Below are positions 32,175 through 41,403 of a stretch of 63,003 bases of DNA, piece after piece. The position numbers were made by a program, and so were the translations under genes. Numbering within the stretch: the stretch's first letter is position 1; each line of letters starts with the position of its first letter. The notes below the pieces were generated by a model, which was given only the letters and a program-made list of their open reading frames with translations, was not told where the DNA came from and ran no database searches. The stretch is from the NCBI GenBank assembly GCA_905339295.1, contig CAJPFI010000045.1:1-63003 (forward strand), given 5' to 3'. Source of the DNA: Burkholderiales bacterium. Its GTDB lineage: Bacteria; Pseudomonadota; Gammaproteobacteria; Burkholderiales; Casimicrobiaceae.

Positions 32175-33320
32175 ATGACCGAGCGCTTCTTCGCTCCCTG
32201 CCCGCGCGGGCTCGAGGCCGCGCTCGCGACGGAGCTCGGGCGGCTCGGCGCGCAGGCCATCGTCCCGGTCGACGGCGGAGCCGGCTTCGAGGGCCCGCTC
32301 GACCTCGCGTACGCCGTCAACCTCGAATCCCGCCTCGCGAGCCGCGTGCTGTGGAGAGTCGGCGGCGGACCCTACCGCGACGAGCGCGACGTGAACGCGC
32401 TCGCGCGCGCCATCGCGTGGCCGACCCACTTCCGCGCCGACCGCACGATCCGCGTCGACGTCGCCGCGACGCGCTCGCCGCTCCGGAGCCTCGAGTTCGC
32501 GACGCTCACCGTCAAGGACGCGGTGTGCGACCGCTTCCGCGACGAGCTGGGCAAGCGCCCGTCGGTCGACAAGCGGGTGCCCGACGTGCGCGTGCATGCG
32601 TACCTGACCGACCGCGAAGCGACGTTCTACCTCGACACCTCGGGCGACCCGCTGTTCAAGCGCGGCTGGCGGCGCGACGCCGAGGAGGCGCCGCTGCGCG
32701 AGAACCTCGCCGCGGGCCTGATCGCGTTGTCCGGCTGGCGGCCCGGCACGGCCTTCCTCGACCCGATGTGCGGCAGCGGGACGATCGCGATCGAGGCCGC
32801 GTCGATCGCCGCCGATCGCGCTCCGGGCCTTGCGCGCACGTTCGGCTTCCAGAAGCTCGCGTGGTTCGACGGTCCGGCCTGGCAGCGCCTGAAGCAGCGC
32901 GCGCGCGACCGGGTGAGGCCCGTGCCGTCGTCGCCGTCGGTGTACACGAGCGACCGCCACGCCGCCGCCGTCGCGACGACGCGCGCGAACGCAGCGCTCG
33001 CGCAGGTCGACGGCTTCATGGCGATCGAGCAGGCCGACGCGCTCGAGCGTTCCGCGCCCGCGCCCACGGGCGTATTGATCGCCAATCCGCCCTACGGCAT
33101 CCGTCTCGACGACAAGGCGCGCATCGCCGCGATGTACCCGACGCTCGGCGACGCGCTCAAGGCCCGCTACGCCGGCTGGACCGCATGGCTCTTCTCCGGC
33201 GACACCGAGCTCCCGAAGAAGATCGGCCTCAAGGCCGAGAAACGCATACCGCTGTGGAACGGCGCGATCGAGTGCCGGCTCTACTGCTACCGCATCGTCA
33301 GCGGGAAGCTGGAGCGTTAA
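32175..33320 (+). CDS. RlmL-like 23S rRNA guanine-N2 methyltransferase
   Basis: A 381-residue SAM-dependent methyltransferase of the THUMP-UPF0020 class, similar to the N-terminal half of RlmL (m2G2445 of 23S rRNA). The N-terminal ferredoxin-like/THUMP part spans residues 1-160 (FFAPCPRGLEAALATELGRLGA, ESRLASRVLWRV). The catalytic part begins near 165 with LRENLAAGLIALSGW, SAM motif I FLDPMCGSGTIAIEAA and the catalytic NPPYG (VLIANPPYGIRLDD). It is shorter than E. coli RlmL because the RlmK half is absent, as is common outside enterics. ATG 32175 begins the conserved MTERFFAPCPRGLE. Confidence 0.87.
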   Translation: MTERFFAPCPRGLEAALATELGRLGAQAIVPVDGGAGFEGPLDLAYAVNLESRLASRVLWRVGGGPYRDERDVNALARAIAWPTHFRADRTIRVDVAATRSPLRSLEFATLTVKDAVCDRFRDELGKRPSVDKRVPDVRVHAYLTDREATFYLDTSGDPLFKRGWRRDAEEAPLRENLAAGLIALSGWRPGTAFLDPMCGSGTIAIEAASIAADRAPGLARTFGFQKLAWFDGPAWQRLKQRARDRVRPVPSSPSVYTSDRHAAAVATTRANAALAQVDGFMAIEQADALERSAPAPTGVLIANPPYGIRLDDKARIAAMYPTLGDALKARYAGWTAWLFSGDTELPKKIGLKAEKRIPLWNGAIECRLYCYRIVSGKLER

Positions 33321-33874
33321 ACAAGCGCGGACTCCGGCCTTCGCGCCTCGGGTCCACCCCTGGCAGGATGGCGGGAGGAGGACTCCGGCGGCGACCTCCG
33401 GTTCGCGAAGGTGACCGAGCGCGTGGAACGGTCGACTGCGGATGGATGGATCCTCGTCCGGAGTTGCGGAAATCATCGCCGGATGCATCCTCCGTCCAGG
33501 CCCGGCACGGTGACGGTTTCCGGAAACTCGAGCGTCGACGTACCGCCCGGGGCCCCGAAGAGCGCGCTCGAGCAGGCAGGCCTGCTGCGAAAGTAGCGAT
33601 CGCATGCGCTAGCCGGTCGTCGCGGAGCAAGGTCCGGCCTCGTGGGGAGCGCACGTTCCGGACGTCCCGGGCCGCGTCGCCGCGGGAGATTCGCGCGCGA
33701 GGTGACCTCGCTGTTCCGCGAGGCAATCGCCGCTCGCATCGGGGGACTGCGGGAACGCGGTCGACCGGTTCCGCGGGCGGCGTCGTTTGGCGAGGTCGTC
33801 GAAGTCGCCCCTGATCGCCGGCGACCTGCGTGAAGCGTAGAATGGCCGTTCCGCCGCCACGCAGCCCGCCCCCC
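33321..33874. other. Interval without a supported gene
   Basis: The 554 bases between the methyltransferase and the DUF3460 gene hold only short frames with Arg/Pro/Gly-rich or low-complexity products (for instance plus-strand 33411-33596 and 33642-33833, minus-strand 33298-33876). None has a good ribosome binding site or a recognisable motif. The base composition is a little more varied than in neighbouring intergenic gaps, which may reflect remains of a decayed gene. No REP unit is present. Confidence 0.4.
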
Positions 33875-34081
33875 ATGGGAATGCTCCCCGCCCGCCACTA
33901 CGTCTCCGAACACACGCAGTTCATCCGCGACGTGCTGGAGAAGAAGCCGCAGCTCGCCGAGGAACAGAGGAAGGGCCGCGCGATCTGGTGGGACAAGTCG
34001 CCGCGCGAGCTCGACGCGGGCCGCACCATGGACGAGGGCAAGGTCGCGCAGAAGCCCTACGTCTACTTCAGCCAGCGCTGA
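33875..34081 (+). CDS. DUF3460 family small protein
   Basis: A 68-residue protein of the DUF3460 family, found mostly in betaproteobacteria and of unknown function. The family pattern is complete: HYVSEHTQFIRDVLEKKPQLAEEQRKGRAIWWDKSPREL, then a short acidic link and VAQKPYVYFSQR at the end. I chose ATG 33875 (MGMLPARHYVSEH); the in-frame ATG at 33842 adds a Pro-rich stretch and is possible. There is no clear ribosome binding site for either. It may be coupled to the GNAT gene 13 bases downstream. Confidence 0.82.
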   Translation: MGMLPARHYVSEHTQFIRDVLEKKPQLAEEQRKGRAIWWDKSPRELDAGRTMDEGKVAQKPYVYFSQR

Positions 34082-34094
34082 CCGCGCGGCGGCG

Positions 34095-34574
34095 GTGCCC
34101 GGCTGGCGCATCCGGCGCGCCGTTCCCGTCGACGCCCCGGCCATCTGGGCGATCCACACGCGCGCGATCCGCGAAACCGCGTCGTCGCACTACGCGCCCG
34201 AAGCCGTCGCCGCCTGGTCGGGGCGCATGACGCCCGCCTCCTACGCCGAGCCGATCGACACGCAGGTCGTGCTGGTCGCCGAGAACGACGACGGCCGTCT
34301 CGGAGGCTTCGCGCAGCTCAAGCCGCGAGAAGGCATCGTGCAGGCTTGCTACGTCGATCCGGATTTCAACCGCCGTGGCGTGGGCCGCGCGCTGATGGCT
34401 GCGCTCGAGGACGAGGCGCGCGCAGCCGGGCGCACCGCGCTCCTTCTCGACGCGTCGGTGAACGCGATCGCATTCTACGAGTCGCTCGGGTGGCGGCAGG
34501 AGACGCGCGCCCGGCACGAGCTCGTGCCCGGCGCGATGCTCGACTGCGCGATCATGACCAAGAAGATCGCCTGA
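34095..34574 (+). CDS. GNAT family N-acetyltransferase
   Basis: A 159-residue cytosolic acetyltransferase beginning at GTG 34095 with WRIRRAVPVDAPAIWAIHTRAIRETASSHYAPEAVAAW, the standard start of a widespread GNAT group with the HYAPE motif. Motif A is QACYVDPDFNRRGVGRALMAALEDEARAAG (acetyl-CoA pyrophosphate loop R-R-x-G-V-G), followed by LLLDASVNAIAFYESLGW, the motif B helix with N-A-x-x-F-Y. Substrate unknown; relatives act on amino acids or small amines. It follows the DUF3460 gene by 13 bases and is followed by REP array D. Confidence 0.87.
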   Translation: MPGWRIRRAVPVDAPAIWAIHTRAIRETASSHYAPEAVAAWSGRMTPASYAEPIDTQVVLVAENDDGRLGGFAQLKPREGIVQACYVDPDFNRRGVGRALMAALEDEARAAGRTALLLDASVNAIAFYESLGWRQETRARHELVPGAMLDCAIMTKKIA

Positions 34575-34580
34575 TTCGCC

Positions 34581-34709
34581 GTGGGCCGGGCTTCGGCCCG
34601 ACTCGCCTTGTGCCCCTGTGGGTCGGGCTTCAGCCCGACAGGCCCTCTGCCCCCTTGTGGGTCGCGATTCATCCCGACGATCGTCATGTCGGGCTGAAGC
34701 CCGACCCAC
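34581..34709. repeat. REP array D: four units, mixed orientation
   Basis: Units lie at 34581-34602 (variant GGGCCGGGCTTCGGCCCGAC), 34618-34639, 34657-34678 (degenerate GGTCGCGATTCATCCCGAC), all plus, and 34688-34709 in minus orientation. The last two face each other and can form a larger hairpin. The array fills the gap between the GNAT gene and the large GH-like gene. Confidence 0.85.
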
Positions 34710-34807
34710 GGCAGCACCGAGTCAGCGCCGCGCCATTCATCCGGCCCGCATCGACCGAATACAATTCCCACCGGGCCGGCAAGGCTGCCCGCAAACCGCC
34801 CTCCCGC

Positions 34808-37264
34808 ATGACGAGAACGCGACACGCTCCGCCTCCCTCCCGCCAGCGCGGCCGCATCAACGTCGCGCTCGTGACGATCGTCGGCGCGGTGCTCGCGCTC
34901 ATCGGCGTCGAGTTCTTCGCGCTCTACAAGTACGGGCGCGTCGGATCGCCGCCCGCGACCGTCGCGACCGCGCCGGCGCCGGCGATCGAGCTGCCCGCGC
35001 CCGAAGGCTGGCTCGATTCGCCCGCGACGGAGAGCATCGTCGGCACGAAGGTCGCGCTCGCCGGCTGGGCGCTCGCGAAGGACGGCATCGCGCGCGTCGA
35101 GGTGCGCGTCGACGATCGCGTGTTCGAGGCGCGCTACGGCCTGCCGCGCGAGGACGTCGCGAAGGAGAAGCCGGGCTTCCCCGACAACCCGAACGGGGGC
35201 TTCACGTTCGAGGGCGACTTCGCCGACCTCGCGCCGATGCGCCACGACATCGCAGTCGTGGCGATCGCGCGGAATGGCCGCAATACCGTGCTCGCCCGGC
35301 GCAGCCTGATCCCTCCCGACGCGAAGACGCAGTGGAAGGCGCTGCTCGACGAGCGGCCGCAACTCGTTTCGCGGCGGTTCTACTTCCTGATGATGACCTC
35401 CGGCGTGTCGCTGGGCGGCGCCGACGAGATCAAGGACCAGTACGTCGACTACCCGTCGCGCACGCAGCGCATCGGCATGAGCGTTCCGCTGCTCTACATG
35501 CGCACGACGAAGGGCCGCGCCGGCGACTGGGAGTTCGACCCGTCGTTCGACCTCGAGCGCCAGTGCGGCGGCCGCCGCATCGTCGAGGACACGCTCGAGA
35601 GCATCCTCAAGTACGCGGTCGACAACGGCGTGCCGGTGAACGTCATTCTCAACGGCGGCATCTGGGGCGACTCGTCGTGCGAGACGCCGGACTGGGACCT
35701 GACCGACCACCTCGAGCAGGATCCGCAGAACTGCCAGTGGGACCAGTGGGACAAGGTCCATCCCGACGACCTGATGAAGAACCTGCCGGGCTCGGTGGCG
35801 GGGCCCCAGCTCGGCAATTCGCTCACCTATCATGTCTACGCGGCGAAGAACCGTGCCTACAAGAAGCGCAACCTGCAGAGCGCGGCGCGGCGCCTCGCGG
35901 AGTTCTGGCGCGAGCATCCGGACCTGCTCGTCGGCATCACGCTCGACGCCGATACGTACATGAATCCGTTCCTCGGCGGCGGATACCGGTTCGACTACAA
36001 CCCCGGCATGCGCCGGCAGTTCCGCGAATGGCTGCAGGGTACCGGTCCCTACGGGGGCAAGGGGGGCGCGGGCGTTCCCGACCTGCGTTCGTTCAGGCGG
36101 CCCGACCCGCTCTCGCTCGCGCAGGTCAACGCGATGGCCGGCAAGTCGTGGAAGACCTGGGAGGAAGTCGAGCCGCCGCGCGAGTTCGTCGGCGCGAACA
36201 GCCTTGCGATTCCTCCCGGCGCGACGCCGTTCTGGGAAGACGGGTGGTACCTGGAGTGGGACGCGTTCCGCAAGCACGTCGTGCACCTGCACTACGTCGA
36301 ACTCGCGGAGTGGGCGCACGCGGCGGGCATCCCGGGCGATCGCATCTTCACCGCGCAGGCGTTCACCGCGCCGGACCCGGGCCTGCGCCCGGTGTCGATC
36401 ACGCTGCGCGGCTGGACGCCGGATTACGACTCGGCCGGCGTGTCGATCGAAGGCTCGGTGCCGCGCGTCGGTCACCTGGGCACGATCATGTACGGGCTGT
36501 CGGCGCAGGACAGGCACCCGATGGAGAACGGCCGCGGCATCTACAGCAACATCGCGCGGCACGACGAGTCGTGGGCGATCGTCGAGTTCAACCCGACCGA
36601 CCTCAAGTATCCGAAGAAGAGCCCGGACTACGAGGCGTCGTACCGGAGCTTCCGCAGCGCGTTCAACTACGACGCGCGGCAGATCGGCATCATGGCGTGG
36701 AACGGCTCGAACGGCCTGTTCGAGGACCATCCCGACTACCTTCCGTACACGGCGTTCCGCAACACGCTGGCGGAAGCCGCGATGCGCGACGCGATGGTGG
36801 CGCGGGCGGACCTCCCCCGCGGCTCGCGACTGTGGACGTTCGGCTCGGCCCAGCTCGCCACAGACGACGGATGGACCACGTCCCGAGGGACGCTGACCGA
36901 TGGCCACGGCCATATCGCGGTGGCCCCCGATCGCGGCGTCGTCGAGCTCGTGTCGCCGCCCGACCAGGTGATCCGGCCGGACCGCATCGATCTCGCGCTG
37001 GTGCGCGCATGGTCGGGTCCGAAGCCGCAATCCATCGCCGTGCACGCACGCCTCGAGCAGGACCTGCCGTGGCGTGAGATCGGGCGCTCGTCGGGCAGCG
37101 AGCGCGTGCCGCTGCGCTGGCCCGCGGAATGGCGCGGGAAGATCGCATCGCAGGTGCGCATGGACCTCGACTACGCGCCGGACGTCGCGGCGGCGCGCGT
37201 CGATCGCCTGCTGCTCTACCCGGCGGTGAACGCCTACGCGAAGGGCGTGCGGGGCGATCGGTAG
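34808..37264 (+). CDS. Membrane-anchored glycoside hydrolase-like protein
   Basis: An 818-residue protein with one N-terminal membrane helix (about 19-40, VALVTIVGAVLALIGVEFFALY) and the rest in the periplasm. An Ig-like domain follows (60-150: GWLDSPATESIVGTKVALAGWALAKDGIARVEVRVDDRV, then AHDI-type strands), a type often attached to carbohydrate-active proteins. The large central region (about 180-640) looks like a TIM-barrel hydrolase of unassigned class: VNVILNGGIWGDSS, HPDLLVGITLDADTYMNP, WYLEWDAFRKHVVHLHYVELAEWA, DESWAIVEFNPTD, IMAWNGSNGLFEDHPDY. Acidic residues at strand ends could be catalytic. The C-terminal 130 residues form a beta domain. It lies alone after REP array D. The class assignment is tentative. 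Confidence 0.7.
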   Translation: MTRTRHAPPPSRQRGRINVALVTIVGAVLALIGVEFFALYKYGRVGSPPATVATAPAPAIELPAPEGWLDSPATESIVGTKVALAGWALAKDGIARVEVRVDDRVFEARYGLPREDVAKEKPGFPDNPNGGFTFEGDFADLAPMRHDIAVVAIARNGRNTVLARRSLIPPDAKTQWKALLDERPQLVSRRFYFLMMTSGVSLGGADEIKDQYVDYPSRTQRIGMSVPLLYMRTTKGRAGDWEFDPSFDLERQCGGRRIVEDTLESILKYAVDNGVPVNVILNGGIWGDSSCETPDWDLTDHLEQDPQNCQWDQWDKVHPDDLMKNLPGSVAGPQLGNSLTYHVYAAKNRAYKKRNLQSAARRLAEFWREHPDLLVGITLDADTYMNPFLGGGYRFDYNPGMRRQFREWLQGTGPYGGKGGAGVPDLRSFRRPDPLSLAQVNAMAGKSWKTWEEVEPPREFVGANSLAIPPGATPFWEDGWYLEWDAFRKHVVHLHYVELAEWAHAAGIPGDRIFTAQAFTAPDPGLRPVSITLRGWTPDYDSAGVSIEGSVPRVGHLGTIMYGLSAQDRHPMENGRGIYSNIARHDESWAIVEFNPTDLKYPKKSPDYEASYRSFRSAFNYDARQIGIMAWNGSNGLFEDHPDYLPYTAFRNTLAEAAMRDAMVARADLPRGSRLWTFGSAQLATDDGWTTSRGTLTDGHGHIAVAPDRGVVELVSPPDQVIRPDRIDLALVRAWSGPKPQSIAVHARLEQDLPWREIGRSSGSERVPLRWPAEWRGKIASQVRMDLDYAPDVAAARVDRLLLYPAVNAYAKGVRGDR

Positions 37265-37514
37265 AACGCCGAGGCCATTCGCGCGACCGCCGGCCCGTAC
37301 GGTTCGCACCGAGTCGTTCGCGACCGCGGACAGGGTCCGGGGGCGGGGAAGCCTCCGGGTCGACGAGCGGCTGCGCGGACGGCCGCCGCAATGTCGCCCC
37401 CGCCGCTGGTCGCGCTCGCGTATCGGATCACGCTCCCGCCCGCGGTGGCCGGCCGGCACCTGATCGGGGAGCCGGCGCCGCGATTCGGGCGGCGACGGCC
37501 TTACGGCGCGCCGT

Positions 37515-38876
37515 TCAGCGCTCGTCCGCCTTGATCTCGACGTAGGCGCGGTCGCGCGTCTGGCGCACGAACTCGCCGAACTGCTCGTCGCCCTTGCGCT
37601 GGCGCAGCGCGAGGCGCGCCTGGTCCCGCTGGCGCTCCTTCGACACGTCCTGCTGGCGGCGCTCGATCACCTCCAGGAGATGCCACCCGAACGGCGAGCG
37701 CACCGGCGGCGACAGCTCGCCGGGCTTCAAGCGGTCCATCGCCTGCTGGAAGTCGGACACGGTGTCGCCCGCGCTCAACCAGCCCAGGTCGCCGCCTTTC
37801 GCCGCCGATGCGTCCTCGGAATTCACGCGCGCCTGGTCCTCGAACTTTCCGCCCGTCTCGATGCGCTCGCGGATGCGGTCGATCTTCGCCTTCGCCTCGA
37901 CGTCGGAGGTGAGCTCGCTCACCTTGACGAGGATGTGGCGCACGCGCGTCTGCTGTACGACCGACGGCTGGTTGCGGCCGCGCTCGTCGACGACCTTGAC
38001 GATGTGGAAACCCGCCGGGCTGCGCAGCACGCCGGACACCTCGCCCTTCTTCAGCGCCCGGACCGGGTCGACGAACACCGAGGGCATGCGGGCCGGCGTG
38101 CGCCAGCCGAGGCCGCCGCCCTGCTGCGCGTCGTTCGACTCCGACCACGTCGCGGCGACCTGTCCGAAATCCTCGCCGGCCTTCACTTTCGCGAGCGCCT
38201 CCTCGGCGCGCGCGCGCCGCTGCTCGATCTGCTCGGGAGAGCTCTGCTCCGGCACGCGCACGAGGATGTGCGCGAGCAAGTACTCGTTCTCGCCGCCCGC
38301 CTGCGCGTTCACCGTCGCGAGGTAGGTGTCGACCTCGGCGTCGGAGACGAAGATCTTGCTGTCGACCTCGCGGTCGCGCAGCCGCTGCACCGTGAGCTCG
38401 CGGCGCACGTCCTCGCGGTACTTGGCGTAGGGAATTCCCTCGCGGTCGAGCACCTTGCGGAACTCCTCGGGCGAGAGCTTGTTCTCCTGCGCAATGCGCA
38501 GGATCGTCCGCTCGACGACCGTGTCGTCGACGCGGATGCCGGTTTCCTTCGCGTACTGGAGCAGCGCGCGCTCGGTGATCAGCCGCTCGAGCACCTGCTT
38601 GTCGAGCACGTCGGCCGAGGGCGGCTGCAGCCGCGACTCGCGCAGCTGCTGGACCAGGATGCGCTTCTGCTCGTTCATCTCGAACTGCGTGAGCGCCTCG
38701 TCGTTGACGACCGCCACGACGCGGTCGAGCGCGACCGGCGCGCTGGACGACAGCGAAGGCGCGGGGCGCTGGGCGCCCGGAGGCAGCGGACGCGGCCCCG
38801 CGGGGACCTGCGCGAGCGCGGACGCGGCGGCGGCCGCGCAAGCGGCGGCAACGGAAAGGCGACGGAACATCGTCAT
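37515..38876 (-). CDS. surA: Periplasmic chaperone/peptidyl-prolyl isomerase SurA
   Basis: SurA, the periplasmic chaperone that escorts outer-membrane proteins, including LptD, to the BAM complex. The 453-residue protein has a signal peptide (MTMFRRLSVAAACAAAAASALA), a Pro-rich linker, the SurA N domain (LDRVVAVVNDEALTQFEMNEQKRILVQQLRE to about 190), and two parvulin domains (YLLAHILVRVPE to FHIVKVVDER; then VRHILVKVSEL to GWHLLEVIERR), then a C-terminal helix. ATG 38876 has GAGG upstream. It follows lptD with an 8-base gap, the conserved lptD-surA order. The pdxA and ksgA genes that often come next are not present. Confidence 0.95.
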   Translation of the reverse strand: MTMFRRLSVAAACAAAAASALAQVPAGPRPLPPGAQRPAPSLSSSAPVALDRVVAVVNDEALTQFEMNEQKRILVQQLRESRLQPPSADVLDKQVLERLITERALLQYAKETGIRVDDTVVERTILRIAQENKLSPEEFRKVLDREGIPYAKYREDVRRELTVQRLRDREVDSKIFVSDAEVDTYLATVNAQAGGENEYLLAHILVRVPEQSSPEQIEQRRARAEEALAKVKAGEDFGQVAATWSESNDAQQGGGLGWRTPARMPSVFVDPVRALKKGEVSGVLRSPAGFHIVKVVDERGRNQPSVVQQTRVRHILVKVSELTSDVEAKAKIDRIRERIETGGKFEDQARVNSEDASAAKGGDLGWLSAGDTVSDFQQAMDRLKPGELSPPVRSPFGWHLLEVIERRQQDVSKERQRDQARLALRQRKGDEQFGEFVRQTRDRAYVEIKADER

Positions 38877-38884
38877 CGGGCACC

Positions 38885-41251
38885 TCAGAATTCGGGCAAC
38901 GGGTCGGCGCTGCTGTCGTACCGCATCAACGTCGGGTCGTTCACGGGCACGTAGCCCGGGACGCTGCGCCGGAGCAGCTCCAGCGGACTGGTTCCGACCC
39001 GCGCGAGGCCGTTGAGTTCCAGCTGGATGAAGAACGACGTGTTGGTCTGGTCGACCGTCGTGGCGAGGCGGTGGAGCACCGCGCGCAGGACCCAGCAGTC
39101 GCCATTGTACTCGACGCCCGCGATGCCTTCGAGCAGCTTGCGGTCGTTGAGCGAGTAGTTGAACCGCCCCAGCAACGTCCACTGCGGCGTCGCCGGCCAC
39201 TGGGCCGCGAGGTCGATCTGCTTGATCTGCTCGTTCGCGCCGGTCGGGTTGACGAGCTGCCGGGTGAAGCGATAGCTCGCCGAGAGCGCGCTGCCCGGTG
39301 AAGGCGTGTAGCGCACCGAGAGATTGAAGCGCTCGTTCTGTCCGCGGTCGAGGTTCTGCTGCAACAGGCCCGCGACCGACCACGCCTCCGAGACGCGGCC
39401 CTCGACCGCGAGCAGGATGTCCGAGCTCGACGCCGAGCGCGGCACCTCGTTCAGCGTCACTCGCTGGTCCTCGAAGTAGAAGCGCTGGGCGAGCGCGACG
39501 CGCAGGCGCTCGGCACCGGTGCCCGGCTGCAGCAGGCGCGACGTCACGCCGACGGTGAGCTGGTTCGCGTCACCGACGCGGTCGTGTCCGAGGTAGCGGT
39601 TCTCGGTGAAGAGCTGGCCGAAGTTGTAGTCGTCGATCGCCGAGTCGAACACCGGGAGCGTGTTCTGCTCGCGGAACGGGATGTAGACGTAGTAGGCGCG
39701 CGGCTCGAGCGTGTGCGTGAAGTTCGTGCCGAACAGGCTCCAGTCGCGCTCGAACACGAGCCCGGCGTCGAGGCTCGAGACCGGGATCGCGAGGTTGCGG
39801 TGACGGTTTTCTCCGAACGACGCGTCGAGGTCGTAGCGGCGCAGGTGGACGCCGGCGCGGGCCGCGACGAACCAGCCCGGCGTGCCCCGCTTCCACGCGG
39901 CCTGCGGATAGAGCACGAGCCTGCCGCCCTCGACCTGCGTGTCGGAGCGGAAGCGCGAGTACTCGCCGAAGCCGGAGAACGAGAGACCCGACCAGTCGGT
40001 CTCGGCGAGCGTCCCGACGATCTGCGGCACGCGATGGTACGGCGGCACGATCGGCGCGTTGGGATCCTGCAGCGTCTGGAACGTCTGCACGCGCGCGAGC
40101 AGGCTCCACGGGCCGTTGCCGTAGGTGATTCCCGCCTCGCGCGGCAGCGTCGTCTGCGATGTGATCGCGATGCGGTCGGCGAGGTCGGCGAAGTACTTGT
40201 CGTCGCTGACCTTGTTGAGGTCGAGGTAGGCGCCCAGCCCCGGGACGTCGAGCTGCTGCTGGTGGCGCCACACGAGCGCGTAGCGGTTCGTGTCGGTCTG
40301 GCGGTCGTTCGGCAGCACCTGCGCGTCGATCTCCCCGCTGTTCGCGTAGCCGCCGCCGAACAGGTAGCGGAACTGCGCGCCGACCTGCAGCCCGCGCTTG
40401 CTCATGATGCGCGGCGTGATCGTCGCGTCGTAGTTCGGGGCGAGGTTGAAGTAGTACGGCAGCGCGAACTCGATGCCGCGCGCGCCCGACGATCCCGCGG
40501 TCGGGACCAGGAAGCCGCTCTTGCGCTCGTTCGAGAGCGGGAACTCGAGCCACGGCGAGTAGAAGATCGGCGCGCCGAAGAAGCGCACCGTGGCGTCGCG
40601 GGCGGTGCCGACCTGCCGCAGCGTGTCGAGCTCGAGCTCGCGCGTCTCGAGGAACCAGTCCTCGCGAGGCGCCACGCAGGTCGTGTAGCGGCCGTCGGAG
40701 ACCACGTAACGGTCCGGCCCGGCGAAGGCGATCCGCGACGCGTCGCCGCGCGCGCCGAACTCGCCGACATGAAACGTGGGCGACGTGAACGCGCCGATCT
40801 GCGTCTCGCGCCGGTAGACGAGCTCGGGCCCCGTGATCCAGTCGACGCCCTTGCGCAGCACGACGTTGCCGGTCGCGTGCACCTCGTCGCGCGTCAGGTC
40901 GTAGACGAGGCGGTCGGCGAGCATCGTCTCGCGACGGGCGCGCAACTCGACACGGCCCTCGGCCGACACCTCGCGCTGCCCGACTCCCTCGAGGCGGTCG
41001 GCCCGCAGGAACACGACGCCGCGCTCCGCGTCGTCGCCGAGGTCGAACGGCGAACGCTGCGGCCGCGGCGCGCCCGCGCCTTGCGCCGCCGGCGCAACGG
41101 ACGGCGCGAGCTCGCGCGCGAGCCGCAGCGATAGCGGCGGCTCCGGGACTTCCGCGCGCTGCGCGGCCGCGGGACACGCGAGCGCCGCCGCGAGCGTCGC
41201 GGCGACGGCAGCGGCCACGGCGCGTGGCGTGATCCGGCGGGGCAGGTCCAA
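38885..41251 (-). CDS. lptD: LPS-assembly outer membrane protein LptD
   Basis: LptD, the outer-membrane beta-barrel that with LptE inserts lipopolysaccharide into the outer leaflet. The 788-residue protein has a signal peptide (RAVAAAVAATLAAALACPAAA), a periplasmic OstA/jellyroll domain (about 75-200: FLRADRLEGVGQREVSAEGRVELRA, ATGNVVLRKGVDWITG) and a large barrel of alternating beta strands ending DCWVLRAVLHRLATTVDQTNTSFFIQLELNGLA. Cysteines needed for disulfides exist (CVAPR near 213, NGDCWVLRA). Start: a TTG at 41251 gives a plausible signal peptide but has no clear ribosome binding site; a GTG 33 bases inside is the alternative. It is divergent from amgK. Confidence 0.93.
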   Translation of the reverse strand: MDLPRRITPRAVAAAVAATLAAALACPAAAQRAEVPEPPLSLRLARELAPSVAPAAQGAGAPRPQRSPFDLGDDAERGVVFLRADRLEGVGQREVSAEGRVELRARRETMLADRLVYDLTRDEVHATGNVVLRKGVDWITGPELVYRRETQIGAFTSPTFHVGEFGARGDASRIAFAGPDRYVVSDGRYTTCVAPREDWFLETRELELDTLRQVGTARDATVRFFGAPIFYSPWLEFPLSNERKSGFLVPTAGSSGARGIEFALPYYFNLAPNYDATITPRIMSKRGLQVGAQFRYLFGGGYANSGEIDAQVLPNDRQTDTNRYALVWRHQQQLDVPGLGAYLDLNKVSDDKYFADLADRIAITSQTTLPREAGITYGNGPWSLLARVQTFQTLQDPNAPIVPPYHRVPQIVGTLAETDWSGLSFSGFGEYSRFRSDTQVEGGRLVLYPQAAWKRGTPGWFVAARAGVHLRRYDLDASFGENRHRNLAIPVSSLDAGLVFERDWSLFGTNFTHTLEPRAYYVYIPFREQNTLPVFDSAIDDYNFGQLFTENRYLGHDRVGDANQLTVGVTSRLLQPGTGAERLRVALAQRFYFEDQRVTLNEVPRSASSSDILLAVEGRVSEAWSVAGLLQQNLDRGQNERFNLSVRYTPSPGSALSASYRFTRQLVNPTGANEQIKQIDLAAQWPATPQWTLLGRFNYSLNDRKLLEGIAGVEYNGDCWVLRAVLHRLATTVDQTNTSFFIQLELNGLARVGTSPLELLRRSVPGYVPVNDPTLMRYDSSADPLPEF

Positions 41252-41403
41252 GGAGGAAATGACGGCGGTTTGTTAAGATCGGCCATTCTACCGAACACGC
41301 ATACCCACGCCGCGCGGAGACGCCCCGGGTGCCGCGGCACCCCGGGGACCGCGTACGTCCCGCATTCTCGTACCCGCGCGGCACCGGCGGCAGCCTCCGC
41401 ACG

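Noticed and set aside
33642-33833. A 63-codon plus-strand frame in the gap before the DUF3460 gene
   Set aside because: No ribosome binding site and no recognised motif; similar frames are present in all six phases of this gap.
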